A stretch of DNA of 64,000 nt from Thermobifida halotolerans (GTDB lineage: Bacteria; Actinomycetota; Actinomycetes; Streptosporangiales; Streptosporangiaceae). Positions 33,152 to 42,342 of this stretch are shown in pieces (position 1 is the first letter of the stretch; every line of letters begins with the position of its first letter). The position numbers were made by a program, and so were the translations under genes. The notes below the pieces were generated by a model. It searched no databases. It saw only the letters and a list, made by a program, of their open reading frames with translations, and was not told where the DNA came from. Where the stretch lies: positions 3,472,001 to 3,536,000 of the forward strand of contig NZ_CP063196.1 of assembly GCF_003574835.2 (NCBI RefSeq), in the 5' to 3' direction.

Positions 33152-34471
33152 GTGGGCGTCTCGACCTACACTTCTGACCTGGTGGTCGTCGGACTGGGAT
33201 ACGTCGGGCTTCCGTTGGCGCACGAGGCCTCCCGGTCCGGGCTGAGGGTCACCGGACTCGATGTGAGTCGGCACGTGGTCGACGGGCTGAACGCCGGAAG
33301 GTCGCACATCGACGACCTCTCCGAATCCGACATCGCCGACATGCGCGTGGCCGGGTTCACCGCGACCTCGGACCCGAGCGTGCTGCGGGGCGCCCAGACC
33401 ATCGTGATCTGCGTTCCGACCCCCCTGACCGCCGAGGGCTCCCCGGACCTCGGCGCGGTCACCGCCGCGGCCGAGTCGATCGCGGCGCACCTGTCCCCGG
33501 GCACCCTGGTCGTCCTGGAGTCGACGACCTTCCCCGGCACCACCGACGAGGTGCTCCGCCCGATCCTGGAGAAGTCGGGTCTGACGGCGGGGCGGGACTT
33601 CCACCTGGCGTTCTCCCCCGAACGCATCGACCCCGGCAACCCGGTCTTCGGGGTGGCCAACACCCCGAAGGTCGTGGGCGGCCACACCGAGCTCTGCGGC
33701 GAGCTGGCCGCGGCCTTCTACGGCAAGTTCGTGCGCACGGTGGTGCGGGCGCGCGGCACCCGTGAGGCCGAGATGGCCAAGCTGCTGGAGAACACCTACC
33801 GGCACATCAACATCGCCCTGGTCAACGAGATGGCGGTCTTCTGCCGGGAGCTGGGGGTGGACCTGTGGGACTCCATCGCCTGCGCCGCCACCAAGCCGTT
33901 CGGCTTCCAGGCCTTCTACCCGGGGCCGGGGGTGGGCGGGCACTGCATCCCCATCGACCCGAACTACCTGTCGTACAAGGTCAAGACGCTGGGCTACCCG
34001 TTCCGGTTCGTGGAACTGGCGCAGGAGATCAACGCGCGGATGCCCGACCACGTGCTGCGGCGCGCCCAGGACATGCTCAACGAGGCGGGGTTGGCGCTGT
34101 CGCGCTCCACGGTCCTGCTGCTGGGCGTCACCTACAAGGCGGACATCGCCGACCAGCGCGAGTCCCCGGCGCGGCCGGTGGCCGCGAAGCTCGCGGACAA
34201 GGGCGCGACGCTGGTCTACCACGACCCGCGCGTCAGCGAGTGGCAGGTGGACGGCCGTCCGGTGCCGCGCGTGGACGACCTGGACAGGGCGCTGGCCGAG
34301 GCCGACCTGACGATCCTGCTCACCGACCACCGCGAGTACACGCCGGAACTGCTCCTGGAGCGGAGTCGGCGCCTGCTGGACACCCGGGGAGTGCTGCGCC
34401 GCGCCACCCCCGAGGGCCCCGAGGGGCGGATCACCGCCCCGGTGGCCCGTGACGGCGTCCAGGTGCTCTGA
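33152..34471 (+). CDS. Nucleotide-sugar dehydrogenase (UDP-HexNAc type)
   Basis: The 439-residue protein has an NAD-binding start (LVVVGLGYVGLPLAHEAS), the KLLENTYRHINIALVNEMAV helix, FYPGPGVGGHCIPIDPNYLS containing the catalytic Cys, and a C-terminal UDP-binding domain (VTYKADIADQRESPA). The GHCIPIDP context fits UDP-N-acetylglucosamine/mannosamine 6-dehydrogenases (WbpA/WecC group), which make uronic-acid sugars for surface polymers. GTG 33152 follows GGGAG; ATG 33125 is the alternative. Confidence 0.88.
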   Translation: MGVSTYTSDLVVVGLGYVGLPLAHEASRSGLRVTGLDVSRHVVDGLNAGRSHIDDLSESDIADMRVAGFTATSDPSVLRGAQTIVICVPTPLTAEGSPDLGAVTAAAESIAAHLSPGTLVVLESTTFPGTTDEVLRPILEKSGLTAGRDFHLAFSPERIDPGNPVFGVANTPKVVGGHTELCGELAAAFYGKFVRTVVRARGTREAEMAKLLENTYRHINIALVNEMAVFCRELGVDLWDSIACAATKPFGFQAFYPGPGVGGHCIPIDPNYLSYKVKTLGYPFRFVELAQEINARMPDHVLRRAQDMLNEAGLALSRSTVLLLGVTYKADIADQRESPARPVAAKLADKGATLVYHDPRVSEWQVDGRPVPRVDDLDRALAEADLTILLTDHREYTPELLLERSRRLLDTRGVLRRATPEGPEGRITAPVARDGVQVL

Positions 34472-34679
34472 GCGGCGGCGTCCGACCGCGCGTCCGTCCC
34501 CGGTTCCTCCGGTTGCGTCCCCGAGCGCTGCGCCGTGTGCCCGGCGGAGTGCTCGGAGACGGGACCGGAGGGACGCGGGGACCTCCTCGGACGGGACCAC
34601 GCGCCCGGCGCCGGACGCGGAGACGGCCCACACCGCCGAGCGGTGCGGGCCGCGTGTGCTCCGGGCCTCCTGCCGGGCC

Positions 34680-35690
34680 TCAGATGACCGGCGGGCGGCC
34701 GTCCAGGGTCATCCGCCAGGCGGTGGACCACCTGATCGGCCTGCGCTCCCCCGGGTCCTCGCGCCAGCCCTCGCGGAAACCCGCGAACCAGGCGCGCAGC
34801 GCGTCGCGGGAGCGCTCGCGCAGCACCGTCAGCACCACCCAGACCCCCAGGTAGACCACTGCCAGCGGCCACGGCAGGTTCCGCCGGGCCAACCAGACCC
34901 GGTTGCGCGCGTTGAGCCGGTAGAAGTCCGCGTGCCTGGTCGGGGCGACCGCCGGGTGGTACATGACCGCCTCGGCGTCGTACTCGATGGAGAAGCCCGC
35001 GTCCAGGATGCGCCAGGCCAGGTCGGTCTCCTCGTGCGCGTAGAAGAACTCGCCGGGCAGTCCGCCGCCCCGCTCGAACGCGGTGCGCCGGACCGCCGAG
35101 GCGCCGCCGAGGAAGGTGGTCACCCTGCTGGAGCGCCCCGGATCGCCCACCCTCAGCCGGGGGACGTGCCTGCGCTGGTCGGGGCCGCCGTCGGGGTCGG
35201 CGATCCGGAAGGAGAGCGCCCCCAGTCCGGGCTCCTCGGCGAACCGGTCGTGCACGTGCCGGGCCAGGTCCGGGGAGCGGTACCAGCCGTCGTCGTCGAG
35301 GAACAGGATGACGTCGCCGCTGCTGGCCCGGACGCCCTCGTTGCGGCCGGCCGGAATGCCGACGTTCTCGGGCAGCCGCACCGTGACCACCCGCTCGTCC
35401 AGCTCCGGAAGGTCGGCCCCGTTGCCGACGACGACCACCTCGATGTCGACCCCCTCCTGCTCGAACACGCTGGCGATGGCCCGGCGCAGCTCGGCCGGGC
35501 GGTTGCCCATCGTCAGCAGCACACAGGAGAGCTTCAACCGCTGCGTACCTCCGCGTTCCGGCACGGATCCGCCCCGCCCGTCCACGGTCGGCGCAAGTCC
35601 GTCGTAGGGGTGTTTGTCCTGAGGGGACGCGACAGCCTCAGGGGACGTCGCGCTCTGCTTCGACGCGCGCGGAGAGACGGAACTGCTCAT
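34680..35690 (-). CDS. GT2-family glycosyltransferase
   Basis: The 337-residue protein has a disordered start, then LKLSCVLLTMGNRPAELRRA, VGIPAGRNEGVR, ILFLDDDGWYR (DDD metal site), [11 protein letters not shown] and EFFYAHEETDLAWRILDAGF. These are rhamnosyl-type GT2 motifs. A C-terminal membrane-associated helix (LAVVYLGVWVVLTVL) follows. ATG 35690 is chosen, though the ribosome site is weak. Confidence 0.85.
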   Translation of the reverse strand: MSSSVSPRASKQSATSPEAVASPQDKHPYDGLAPTVDGRGGSVPERGGTQRLKLSCVLLTMGNRPAELRRAIASVFEQEGVDIEVVVVGNGADLPELDERVVTVRLPENVGIPAGRNEGVRASSGDVILFLDDDGWYRSPDLARHVHDRFAEEPGLGALSFRIADPDGGPDQRRHVPRLRVGDPGRSSRVTTFLGGASAVRRTAFERGGGLPGEFFYAHEETDLAWRILDAGFSIEYDAEAVMYHPAVAPTRHADFYRLNARNRVWLARRNLPWPLAVVYLGVWVVLTVLRERSRDALRAWFAGFREGWREDPGERRPIRWSTAWRMTLDGRPPVI

Positions 35691-35741
35691 CGACAACCGT
35701 TCATCAAGATGTATGACAGACCAATGGAATCCAACGATCAC

Positions 35742-35993
35742 ATGAACTGAATAACGACCGTATCAACACCGGGACGAAAGACGGGAGCGATCGCGCTCAC
35801 CTCGCTGAGGTGTGACGGCCGCCTTCGCGGCGCCCTCGGTCCGCCCGTGGAGGCGTGCCCGGACCCGGCGCCCAGGGCGCCTCGACCGGTCACGGCCAGC
35901 CGGTGGTCGCCCGCCCCGGGGGCCGGGGCGGAATGCCCCGCCTTCCCCCGGGCTCTTCCGAGAAGAACCCGCGTCCGCCGCAGAACCCGGCAC
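35742..35993. repeat. Gene-free stretch carrying a third copy of the intergenic repeat
   Basis: No gene. 35890-35980 resembles the repeat copies near 10005-10070 and 12285-12400: CCGGTGGTCGCCC, then GGGGCGGAATGCCCCGCCTT and CCCCCG, followed by TTCCGAGAAGAACCCGCGTC, which matches TTCCAAGAAGAACCCGCACC at 10431-10450. Confidence 0.5.
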
Positions 35994-36770
35994 TCACACC
36001 TCGGACAGCCGGTTGGACGCCAGGATGCTCACCAGGTGCAGGACCGTCTGCAGGGCCGCCACCGCGACGCACGCGACGACCAGCACCTGGGTGGCGAGCA
36101 GATCGCCGCGCACCGCGTCCACGACCGCGGCCACGACCACCAGCAGCGACAGCTCCACCGCCTGGATGATCCGGTGGAAGCGCAGCGCGGAGGCGACCGT
36201 CCGGGCCAGACTCAGTCCCGCGGAGCGGGGACGCAGGGCCTGCGCGGACACCTGCTCCCCCAGCCCCGCCTTGGCGCGGGCCACCACCACGTTGTCGGTC
36301 TCCGCCTTGATCAGCGCCGCGCCCAGCGCCGCCGCCAGCCCCGCGACCACCCAGCCCCCGGCCGCGAAGTCGCCCTGGGCGCGCACGCCCAGCCCGGCCA
36401 GCAGCGCGATCTCGGACAGGTAGTGGCCGATGCGGTCCAGGTAGACGCCGGCCACGCTGGTCCGGCCGGTGAACCGGGCGACCTCGCCGTCGGAGCAGTC
36501 CAGCAGCAGGTAGACCTGGACGAGCACGGCGGCCAGCAGTGCCGACCACAGCCCGCCGAAGGCCAGCACGACCCCGGCGAGCACGCCGCACCCCATCATC
36601 AGGTAGGTGATCGGGTTCGGCGGCACGCCCAGGCGGACGAAGAACGTGCTGACGTAGGGCGAGAGGTCACGCATGTAGAGGCGCCCCGCCCAGTGCTCCT
36701 CGTTGACCCGCTCCTTGATGCCTTCGGGCTGGCCGCCCGCCCGGACCTCAGCGACCGAGGGCTTGGACAT
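35994..36770 (-). CDS. CDP-alcohol phosphatidyltransferase-family membrane enzyme
   Basis: The 258-residue protein has about six membrane helices and the CDP-alcohol motif at residues 91-116: D91-x2-D94-G95-x2-A98-R99-x8-G108-x3-D112-x3. The last position, normally the fourth Asp, is His116. The family joins a CDP-activated group to an alcohol. ATG 36770 lies inside the end of the dehydrogenase gene (23-bp overlap), with GGAG upstream. It ends a five-gene operon with a glycerol-1-phosphate dehydrogenase and a nucleotidyltransferase; the expected product is a glycerol-phosphate-type lipid or polymer head group. Confidence 0.85.
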   Translation of the reverse strand: MSKPSVAEVRAGGQPEGIKERVNEEHWAGRLYMRDLSPYVSTFFVRLGVPPNPITYLMMGCGVLAGVVLAFGGLWSALLAAVLVQVYLLLDCSDGEVARFTGRTSVAGVYLDRIGHYLSEIALLAGLGVRAQGDFAAGGWVVAGLAAALGAALIKAETDNVVVARAKAGLGEQVSAQALRPRSAGLSLARTVASALRFHRIIQAVELSLLVVVAAVVDAVRGDLLATQVLVVACVAVAALQTVLHLVSILASNRLSEV

Positions 36771-37815
36771 AGTCGCGAACGCTCCGCCTGATCTCGTCTT
36801 CGGAAAGGTTGAGGTGCTCCAGGACCGTGTAGCGTCCCGGGCGCGTGGACGGCGCGAAGGCCACGGCGCGGGCGAACCGCTCCTCGTCCAGCCCCACGTC
36901 GGCGGGCACGGTCGGCAGCCCGTGGCGCAGCAGGCAGGCGCGGACGTCCTCGAACTGCTGCCGGCCCTCGTCCAGGTGCCGCACGCGCAGGAAGTAGGCG
37001 TACAGCGTGCCCAGCCCGGCCAGCTCACCGTGGTTGCTGGTCCCCGGGTAGAGCTGGTCGACGGCGTGCAGGATCTCGTGGTCGGAGCCGCTGGCGGGGC
37101 GGCTGGACCCGGCCACCGACATCGCCATCCCCGACAGCACCAGCGCCTCGGCCAGCGCGGTCAGGAAGTCCTGGGACTCGACGGAGTCGCCGCGGTGCAG
37201 GACCGCCTCGGCCGCGACGCGGGCGAAGGTGACGGCCATGCCGTCCACCGGTTCGCCCATCTCGGCTCCGGCCAGCTCCCAGTCGGCGATCGCGGACAGG
37301 TTGCTGAGCGCGTCGCCGATCCCCGAGCGGACCAGGCGGGACGGCGCCGCGCGCACGTAGTCCACGTCCACCACGACCGCGATCGGCATGTTCACCCCGT
37401 AGGAGCCCTTGCCGCTCTCGTGCTCCAGCGAGCTGACCGGGGAGGCGATGCCGTCGTGGGACAGGTTGGTGGCGACCGCGACCATCGGGATCCCCGCCAT
37501 GGTGGCGGCGAACTTGGTGACGTCGATGGTCTTGCCGCCGCCGATGCCGGCGACCGCCTCGTAGGCCCCCGCCCGCAGCTTCTTGCCGAGCTCGTTGGCG
37601 GTGTCCACGGTGCAGTCCTCGACCCGGAAGACCTCGCAGTTGGGCAGGTCGAGGTCGGTGGCGATCTGGGCGCCCTGGCCGGGGCCGACCGCCACCGCGA
37701 TCCGCCCCTCGTTGGCGATACGCCGGTCGACGAGCAGCAGGCCGAGGTCGCTGATCGCCCCCCGCCGCACGTCGATCGAGAGCGGCGAGGCGAGCATCCG
37801 GGCTAGTAGCGGCAT
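36748..37815 (-). CDS. sn-glycerol-1-phosphate dehydrogenase-like enzyme (AraM/EgsA type)
   Basis: The 355-residue protein has the iron-containing-dehydrogenase fold with GGGKTID (residues 92-98) and NLSHDGIASP (117-126), the signature of G1P dehydrogenases, which reduce dihydroxyacetone phosphate to sn-glycerol-1-phosphate. Candidate metal ligands include the Asp of SHDG and later His residues (STRP-free segment SGSDHEILHAVDQL, GTSNHGELAGLG). In archaea this makes lipid backbones; AraM of Bacillus is the bacterial case. It overlaps the nucleotidyltransferase gene by 13 bp. The substrate is inferred from motifs only. Confidence 0.82.
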   Translation of the reverse strand: MPLLARMLASPLSIDVRRGAISDLGLLLVDRRIANEGRIAVAVGPGQGAQIATDLDLPNCEVFRVEDCTVDTANELGKKLRAGAYEAVAGIGGGKTIDVTKFAATMAGIPMVAVATNLSHDGIASPVSSLEHESGKGSYGVNMPIAVVVDVDYVRAAPSRLVRSGIGDALSNLSAIADWELAGAEMGEPVDGMAVTFARVAAEAVLHRGDSVESQDFLTALAEALVLSGMAMSVAGSSRPASGSDHEILHAVDQLYPGTSNHGELAGLGTLYAYFLRVRHLDEGRQQFEDVRACLLRHGLPTVPADVGLDEERFARAVAFAPSTRPGRYTVLEHLNLSEDEIRRSVRDYVQALGR

Positions 37816-38534
37816 GCGATCTCCCGTGCGCGGGCCAGGTCGTCGTGGTTGTCCACCTCGACCCAGTCGACCTCGCCGATCGGCGCCACGGCGATCCTGC
37901 CGCCCCGGTCGACCAGTTCCTGGTAGCCGTCCTCGTAGTAGAGCTGGGGGTCGCGCTCCCAGGTGGCCTTGAGCGCGTCGGCCAGCCGTCCGGCGACGCC
38001 GCCCTCGATGAGGGTGGCCCCGATGTACTCGCCCGCGGCCGTCGCGGGGTCCATCAGCTTGGTGATCCGCCTGAGGTGGCCCGACTCGTCCAGGGTCACC
38101 TTCATCTCCTCGTCGGCGAGTGTTTTCACATTGTCCACCGCGAGGAGGATCTCCGGTCCCCTGTTGCCGAGTAGTGTCTTCTCGACACCGACCGGGTGCA
38201 CGGTGTCGCCGTTGACCAGGAGCACCCCCTCGGCGAAGTAGTCACGCGCGGTCCACAGCGAGTAGGCGTTGTTCCACTCCTCGGCCCTGTCGTTGAAGAC
38301 CGTGGTGATCTTCACCCCGTGGCGGCGCTCCAGCGTCTCCCTGCGCTCCTCGACCGCCTCGGAGCGGTAGCCCACGACGACGACCACGTCGGTGAGTCCC
38401 ACGGCGGCCAGGTTGCGCAGTGAGATGTCCATGATGGTGGTGTCACCGTCCACCGGCACAAGGGCCTTGGGCAGGGTGTCGGTGTACGGGCGCAGTCGGC
38501 GGCCCGCCCCCGCGGCGAGAACCATACCGAGCAT
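37803..38534 (-). CDS. LicC-like sugar/choline-phosphate nucleotidyltransferase
   Basis: The 243-residue protein starts MLGMVLAAGAGRRLRPYTDT, the nucleotide-binding loop, followed by PKALVPVDGDT, VVVVGYRSEAVE, LVNGDTV and EVDNHDDLARA. It belongs to the NTP-transferase group that includes CTP:phosphocholine cytidylyltransferase. ATG 38534 follows GGGAGGC; an upstream GTG is less likely. With its neighbours it probably activates glycerol-1-phosphate or a related phospho-alcohol as a CDP derivative. Confidence 0.82.
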   Translation of the reverse strand: MLGMVLAAGAGRRLRPYTDTLPKALVPVDGDTTIMDISLRNLAAVGLTDVVVVVGYRSEAVEERRETLERRHGVKITTVFNDRAEEWNNAYSLWTARDYFAEGVLLVNGDTVHPVGVEKTLLGNRGPEILLAVDNVKTLADEEMKVTLDESGHLRRITKLMDPATAAGEYIGATLIEGGVAGRLADALKATWERDPQLYYEDGYQELVDRGGRIAVAPIGEVDWVEVDNHDDLARAREIACRY

Positions 38535-38551
38535 GTCGGCGCCTCCCTCTC

Positions 38552-39193
38552 TCAACTGTCGGAGGCTTCGACGCCTCCTCGTGCGTTACGCGGCTCGTCC
38601 ACCGCCGCTGCGGCCACCGGTGCCGCGAGCCAGCCCGCGGCGGTCTCCCACACGAGCAGGACCGCCAGATAGCCCAGGAGCAGACCGTAGGCGAAGGGGA
38701 ACCACCCCATCACCCCTCCGGCCGCGATCAGGAGCATCCGACCGTCCCAGCCCAGCATGGCCCGCACGGCCCACTCGGGCGGCGGCACACCGTGGTGTGC
38801 CCGGCGTACGGCGGAACCGTGGTGGAGGACGACCACCGCGATGAGCGCGAACACCAGGGGACCCGGTACGCCTGAACCGTAGCCGAGCGCGAACAGGTAC
38901 AGGTATTCGGCTCCGTGCAGCAGCGGCGGCACGACCCAGTCGTACCGTCCGTTGTGCGGATGGGCGGAGGCGACCCCTGACAGCAGGAGCGCCGCCGCCG
39001 GTGCGAACAGGGTAACCCCGCTCAGGTCACCGAGTCCGGTGGACAGCAGCACACCCATCACCAGAATCCCCGCGAACGCGGGCAGGACCGGCGGCAGCGC
39101 CCCCTGGACGAGGGCGCCGATTCCCGTGCTCAGGTGACCGTCGTCGCGCAGGAAACGCAGGTCGACGTGGGGGTTCTGCGGGTTCGGGGTCAT
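38552..39193 (-). CDS. Polytopic membrane protein of the glycerol-phosphate operon
   Basis: The 213-residue protein has about five or six helices; HNGRYDWVVPPLLHGAEYLY in a loop and HHGSAVRRAHHGVPPPEWAV are conserved-looking. I believe it resembles the DUF5941-type membrane proteins that accompany CDP-alcohol phosphotransferase genes in actinobacteria, but I am not certain. It starts 17 bp before the LicC-like gene. Confidence 0.65.
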   Translation of the reverse strand: MTPNPQNPHVDLRFLRDDGHLSTGIGALVQGALPPVLPAFAGILVMGVLLSTGLGDLSGVTLFAPAAALLLSGVASAHPHNGRYDWVVPPLLHGAEYLYLFALGYGSGVPGPLVFALIAVVVLHHGSAVRRAHHGVPPPEWAVRAMLGWDGRMLLIAAGGVMGWFPFAYGLLLGYLAVLLVWETAAGWLAAPVAAAAVDEPRNARGGVEASDS

Positions 39194-39202
39194 GGGCGGC
39201 TC

Positions 39203-40084
39203 TCAGTGGGCGTCGCGTCGGGGAGTCGTCACCGCGGCGGCCACCGCGACGGCGGAACCGGCGATCAGCGCCGCGAAGGCCGCCAATGCGTCCCAAATCG
39301 TTACCGAGACGGCGATCACGAGAAGACGTTCGGACGGAGCGAAAGCGGTCAGGGCGCGCAGCGTGTCGCTCCCGCGCCCCAGCGGCGCCCGCGGGCGCCG
39401 CTGGGGCGCGGGGCCGGGACGGACACCGCCGCGTTCGAGGGGCCGCAGTCCCCCGCCTCGGCGCGGCGGGGCGGTGCGGATGCGGACGAGGCCCCCCGGT
39501 TCGGCGTCGTCGCCGTCGGCCGCGGGGACTCCGAGCAGTTCCGCGGTGAACTCGGGGTCGGCGGGCTCCCGGCTGCTCCGGCTGGGGTCCACCACATCGA
39601 TCGGGGAGGGGTGCGCGCCGTCACCGCCGCCGGGAGACGGGGAGGGGCCCACCCCGCGCGCCGTCACCACGGACTCGCGCAGCGCGTAGGCGATGAGCGC
39701 CCCCGACGCCCACAGCCAGGCGTCGGCGCGCCCGGCCAGACCCGCCCCGAGCGCCAGACCGGCGTAGAGGGCGAACTCGCGCAGGTGGACCATGACCGCG
39801 ACCGTCCACTCGGTGAGACGGTCGCGCGCCTGTCCGCCCAGCCGGTCGCCGACCGCGTCGCTGTACAGCACCAGCGCCAGCAGCAGCGCTCCGACCAGGT
39901 CGCCCAGCAGGGTCGTGTCGGTGAACCACACCGCCGCCACGACGGTGAGGACGCCTCCCGCCCGGGCCGTCGCGGCCGGGGTGGTCCCCCTGCGTGCGGC
40001 CCATCGCACGGCGGGTCCGGCCAGCGGCCGGAACCCGCGGGCGGTGAGCACTCCGGTCTCCGTCACGCGCCGCGCCTTTCCCAC
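39203..40084 (-). CDS. Membrane protein heading the glycerol-phosphate operon
   Basis: The 293-residue protein has hydrophobic helices at about 40-70, 95-140 and the C-terminus (ERLLVIAVSVTIWDALAAFA), split by a long Gly/Pro/Arg-rich loop (150-245). GGQARDRLTEWTVAVMVHLR EFALYAGLALGAG recalls the CDP-alcohol phosphotransferase/DUF5941 neighbourhood. The function is unknown. It starts at GTG 40084 and is 9 bp from the next gene. Confidence 0.6.
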   Translation of the reverse strand: MGKARRVTETGVLTARGFRPLAGPAVRWAARRGTTPAATARAGGVLTVVAAVWFTDTTLLGDLVGALLLALVLYSDAVGDRLGGQARDRLTEWTVAVMVHLREFALYAGLALGAGLAGRADAWLWASGALIAYALRESVVTARGVGPSPSPGGGDGAHPSPIDVVDPSRSSREPADPEFTAELLGVPAADGDDAEPGGLVRIRTAPPRRGGGLRPLERGGVRPGPAPQRRPRAPLGRGSDTLRALTAFAPSERLLVIAVSVTIWDALAAFAALIAGSAVAVAAAVTTPRRDAH

Positions 40085-40286
40085 ACGTGTGTTGTGGTGT
40101 AACCGTTACCCATGCGGGGACCGCTTGGCAAGCGGCCACACGGACGACGCGGCGTCCGCGACTCACCGAGGTTTGAGTGTTCGGCTGGCCACCACGGGGG
40201 TCGGTGTGGAACGCCCCGGGCCGACCGGCCGCCCCCTCTTCTCCACACGGCCGGTGTCCGTCGCGGAGGCGGCCGTCACACCTCGG

Positions 40287-41078
40287 TCAGGCGGCCTTGT
40301 CTTCCTTCTTCTGCTTGCGTTTGGCGATCTCGGCCTTGGTGTCGGCGTTGTAGGCGTCCAGCGCGGCCTTGATGTCGGTGTCCAGCACCAGCTCGCCCTT
40401 CTTGATGTAGAGGCCGCGGTCGCAGAAGCGCTTGAGGTCGCCCTCGTTGTGGGAGACCAGGACCATGGTGCGCTGGTTCTGCAGCATCCGCTCGATGGCG
40501 TCGTAGCACTTGTTGCGGAAGGACTTGTCGCCGACCGCGAGCACCTCGTCCACGAGCATGATGGGGTGCTCCAACTGGGAGATCAGCGCGAAGCCCAGCC
40601 GCACCTTCATGCCGCTGGAGTAGTGGCGCACCGGGGTGTCGATGAACCGGGACTCGATCTCGGCGAAGTCGACGATCTCGTCGAACCTGTCCTGCAGCAT
40701 CTGGGGGCTCATGCCGTGCAGGGAGCCCACCAGGTACACGTTCTCGCGACCGGTGAGCTGGTCGTTGAAGCCCGCGCGCAACTCCAGCAGCGGGGCGACC
40801 CTGCCCCGGACGGTGACGGTGCCCTCGTCGGGGATGAGCACCCCGGCGATCAGCTTGAGCAGGGTGGACTTTCCGGTGCCGTTCTTGCCGACGATGCCCA
40901 CGCACTCGCCCTTGGCCACCTCGAAGGAGACGTCGCGCAGCGCCCAGAAGTCGGTCGAGCCGCGGTTGGGATCGCGTTTGGTCCCGTGGATGAACATCTC
41001 CCGCAGGCTGCGCTTGCGTCGGCGGTTCGTCGCGAACTTGATGCCGAGCCCTTTGGCCTCGATGACCGGCTCCGCCAT
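40287..41078 (-). CDS. tagH: ABC exporter ATP-binding protein, TagH/Wzt type
   Basis: The 263-residue protein has Walker A GKNGTGKST (64-72), the signature YSSGMKVR and Walker B HPIMLVDEVLAVGD. The YSSGM signature is diagnostic for polysaccharide and teichoic-acid exporters. Its ATG overlaps the permease stop (TAATG). It powers export of a lipid-linked polymer through the permease encoded just upstream. Confidence 0.9.
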   Translation of the reverse strand: MAEPVIEAKGLGIKFATNRRRKRSLREMFIHGTKRDPNRGSTDFWALRDVSFEVAKGECVGIVGKNGTGKSTLLKLIAGVLIPDEGTVTVRGRVAPLLELRAGFNDQLTGRENVYLVGSLHGMSPQMLQDRFDEIVDFAEIESRFIDTPVRHYSSGMKVRLGFALISQLEHPIMLVDEVLAVGDKSFRNKCYDAIERMLQNQRTMVLVSHNEGDLKRFCDRGLYIKKGELVLDTDIKAALDAYNADTKAEIAKRKQKKEDKAA

Positions 41079-41908
41079 TACAACTCCTTAAGAACGGCGC
41101 TTTCGAGTCGTCGGAACGTGACATACCCGATCAGCAGCACGAGGACGGACCCCAGGAACGTGCTGCACAGGACGGACACCGGCGGCACCTCGCTGGGATA
41201 CCACACCGCGTGGTGCAGTTGGAAGATACCGGCCAGCGGGTTGTGCGCGTAGAGCGTCTTGAACCACCCGGGCAGCGCGTCGACGCTCATGACCCGAAAC
41301 ATCGGGTAGATGACGGGAGTGCCGTAGAACAGCACCCGGTTCAGGATACGGACGATCCGCTCCACATCGCGCAGCAGCACGTTGATGGAGGACAGCAGCA
41401 GGGTGACGCCCAGCGACAGGACGAACTGCACCGCGATCGCCGGGATGATCCAGAAGAAGTGCCACCCGGTCTGCCCGCCCAGGAAGAACACGAACAGCAG
41501 CAGGATCGGCCAGGTGAGCAGGTACTCCACGAACTTGGTCTGCACGATGGCCAGCGGGAAGATCTCCCGGGGCACCTTCATCGTGGTGATGAGCTTGGCG
41601 TGGGTGATGAGCGCCTTGGGCGCGTCGCTCAGCGCGGTGCTGAACCACATCCACGGCAGCAGTCCCGACAGCAGGAACAGCGCGTAGCCGCCGGGGGCGT
41701 CGGGCCCGCCCGGGGCCTCGCGCGCCCCACCGGTCGCCGCGAACAGCACGCCGAAGACGAAGTAGTAGACGCAGGCCATCGCCAGCGGCTCCAACATCGA
41801 CCAGGCGTAGCCGAGGATCGAGTTCTGGTATTTGACCTTCAGATCACGGCGGACCAGGTGTCCGACGACTTTCCGGTTCCGCCAGACGGCCAGCGTCCTC
41901 GACGCCAC
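41078..41908 (-). CDS. tagG: ABC-2 type permease, TagG/Wzm type
   Basis: The 276-residue membrane protein has six helices; NRKVVGHLVRRDLKVKYQNS near the start, LPWMWFSTALSDAPKALITH and PREIFPLAIVQTKFVEYLLT are typical of TagG/Wzm permeases. GTG 41908 is preferred because AGGAGG ends 5 nt before it; GTG 41914 lies on the ribosome site itself. It forms the channel for a lipid-linked surface polymer. Confidence 0.9.
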   Translation of the reverse strand: MASRTLAVWRNRKVVGHLVRRDLKVKYQNSILGYAWSMLEPLAMACVYYFVFGVLFAATGGAREAPGGPDAPGGYALFLLSGLLPWMWFSTALSDAPKALITHAKLITTMKVPREIFPLAIVQTKFVEYLLTWPILLLFVFFLGGQTGWHFFWIIPAIAVQFVLSLGVTLLLSSINVLLRDVERIVRILNRVLFYGTPVIYPMFRVMSVDALPGWFKTLYAHNPLAGIFQLHHAVWYPSEVPPVSVLCSTFLGSVLVLLIGYVTFRRLESAVLKEL

Positions 41909-42342
41909 CGCCACCTCCTCGGGGTGCAGTCGTATGGGATCGATCGCGCGACGCGTATCGCCGTGGGATCAGGGGTTGTGCCTGCGGCATCCGGAGTCGC
42001 CGACAGGGGCGCCGGTACGCCGTGGTGGCGTGTCCGACCGCCGCGGACGTGTACGGCGACGTTCAGATGCTCGGGGGTTCGGCTGGGCCGCACAGGACCG
42101 GCCGATACACGACCGCCGCGCCTCCGGGGGAGCGCCGGGGCCGGACCCCATCCTCGCATGCTCGACGGAGCGACCTCGTGCTTCCAGGCGTCCTAAGGTT
42201 ACCGGCCGGACGAACCGAGTGTCCCATTCGAGATGAATTGTTCCTTCATTGTTGAGTTGCGGTCGGGGTTCCTCCGGCACCGTGGGCTAACCTCTCCTCT
42301 GTTTTGCTGCCGTGTCCCATCTCATCTCATGGAGGGGGTGCC
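41909..42342. other. Divergent intergenic region without a gene
   Basis: About 430 bp between tagG (leftward) and the IspD-like gene (rightward). AT-richer patches at 42225-42255 (ATGAATTGTTCCTTCATTGT) and 42285-42330 probably contain promoters. No RNA or terminator is recognised. Confidence 0.4.
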
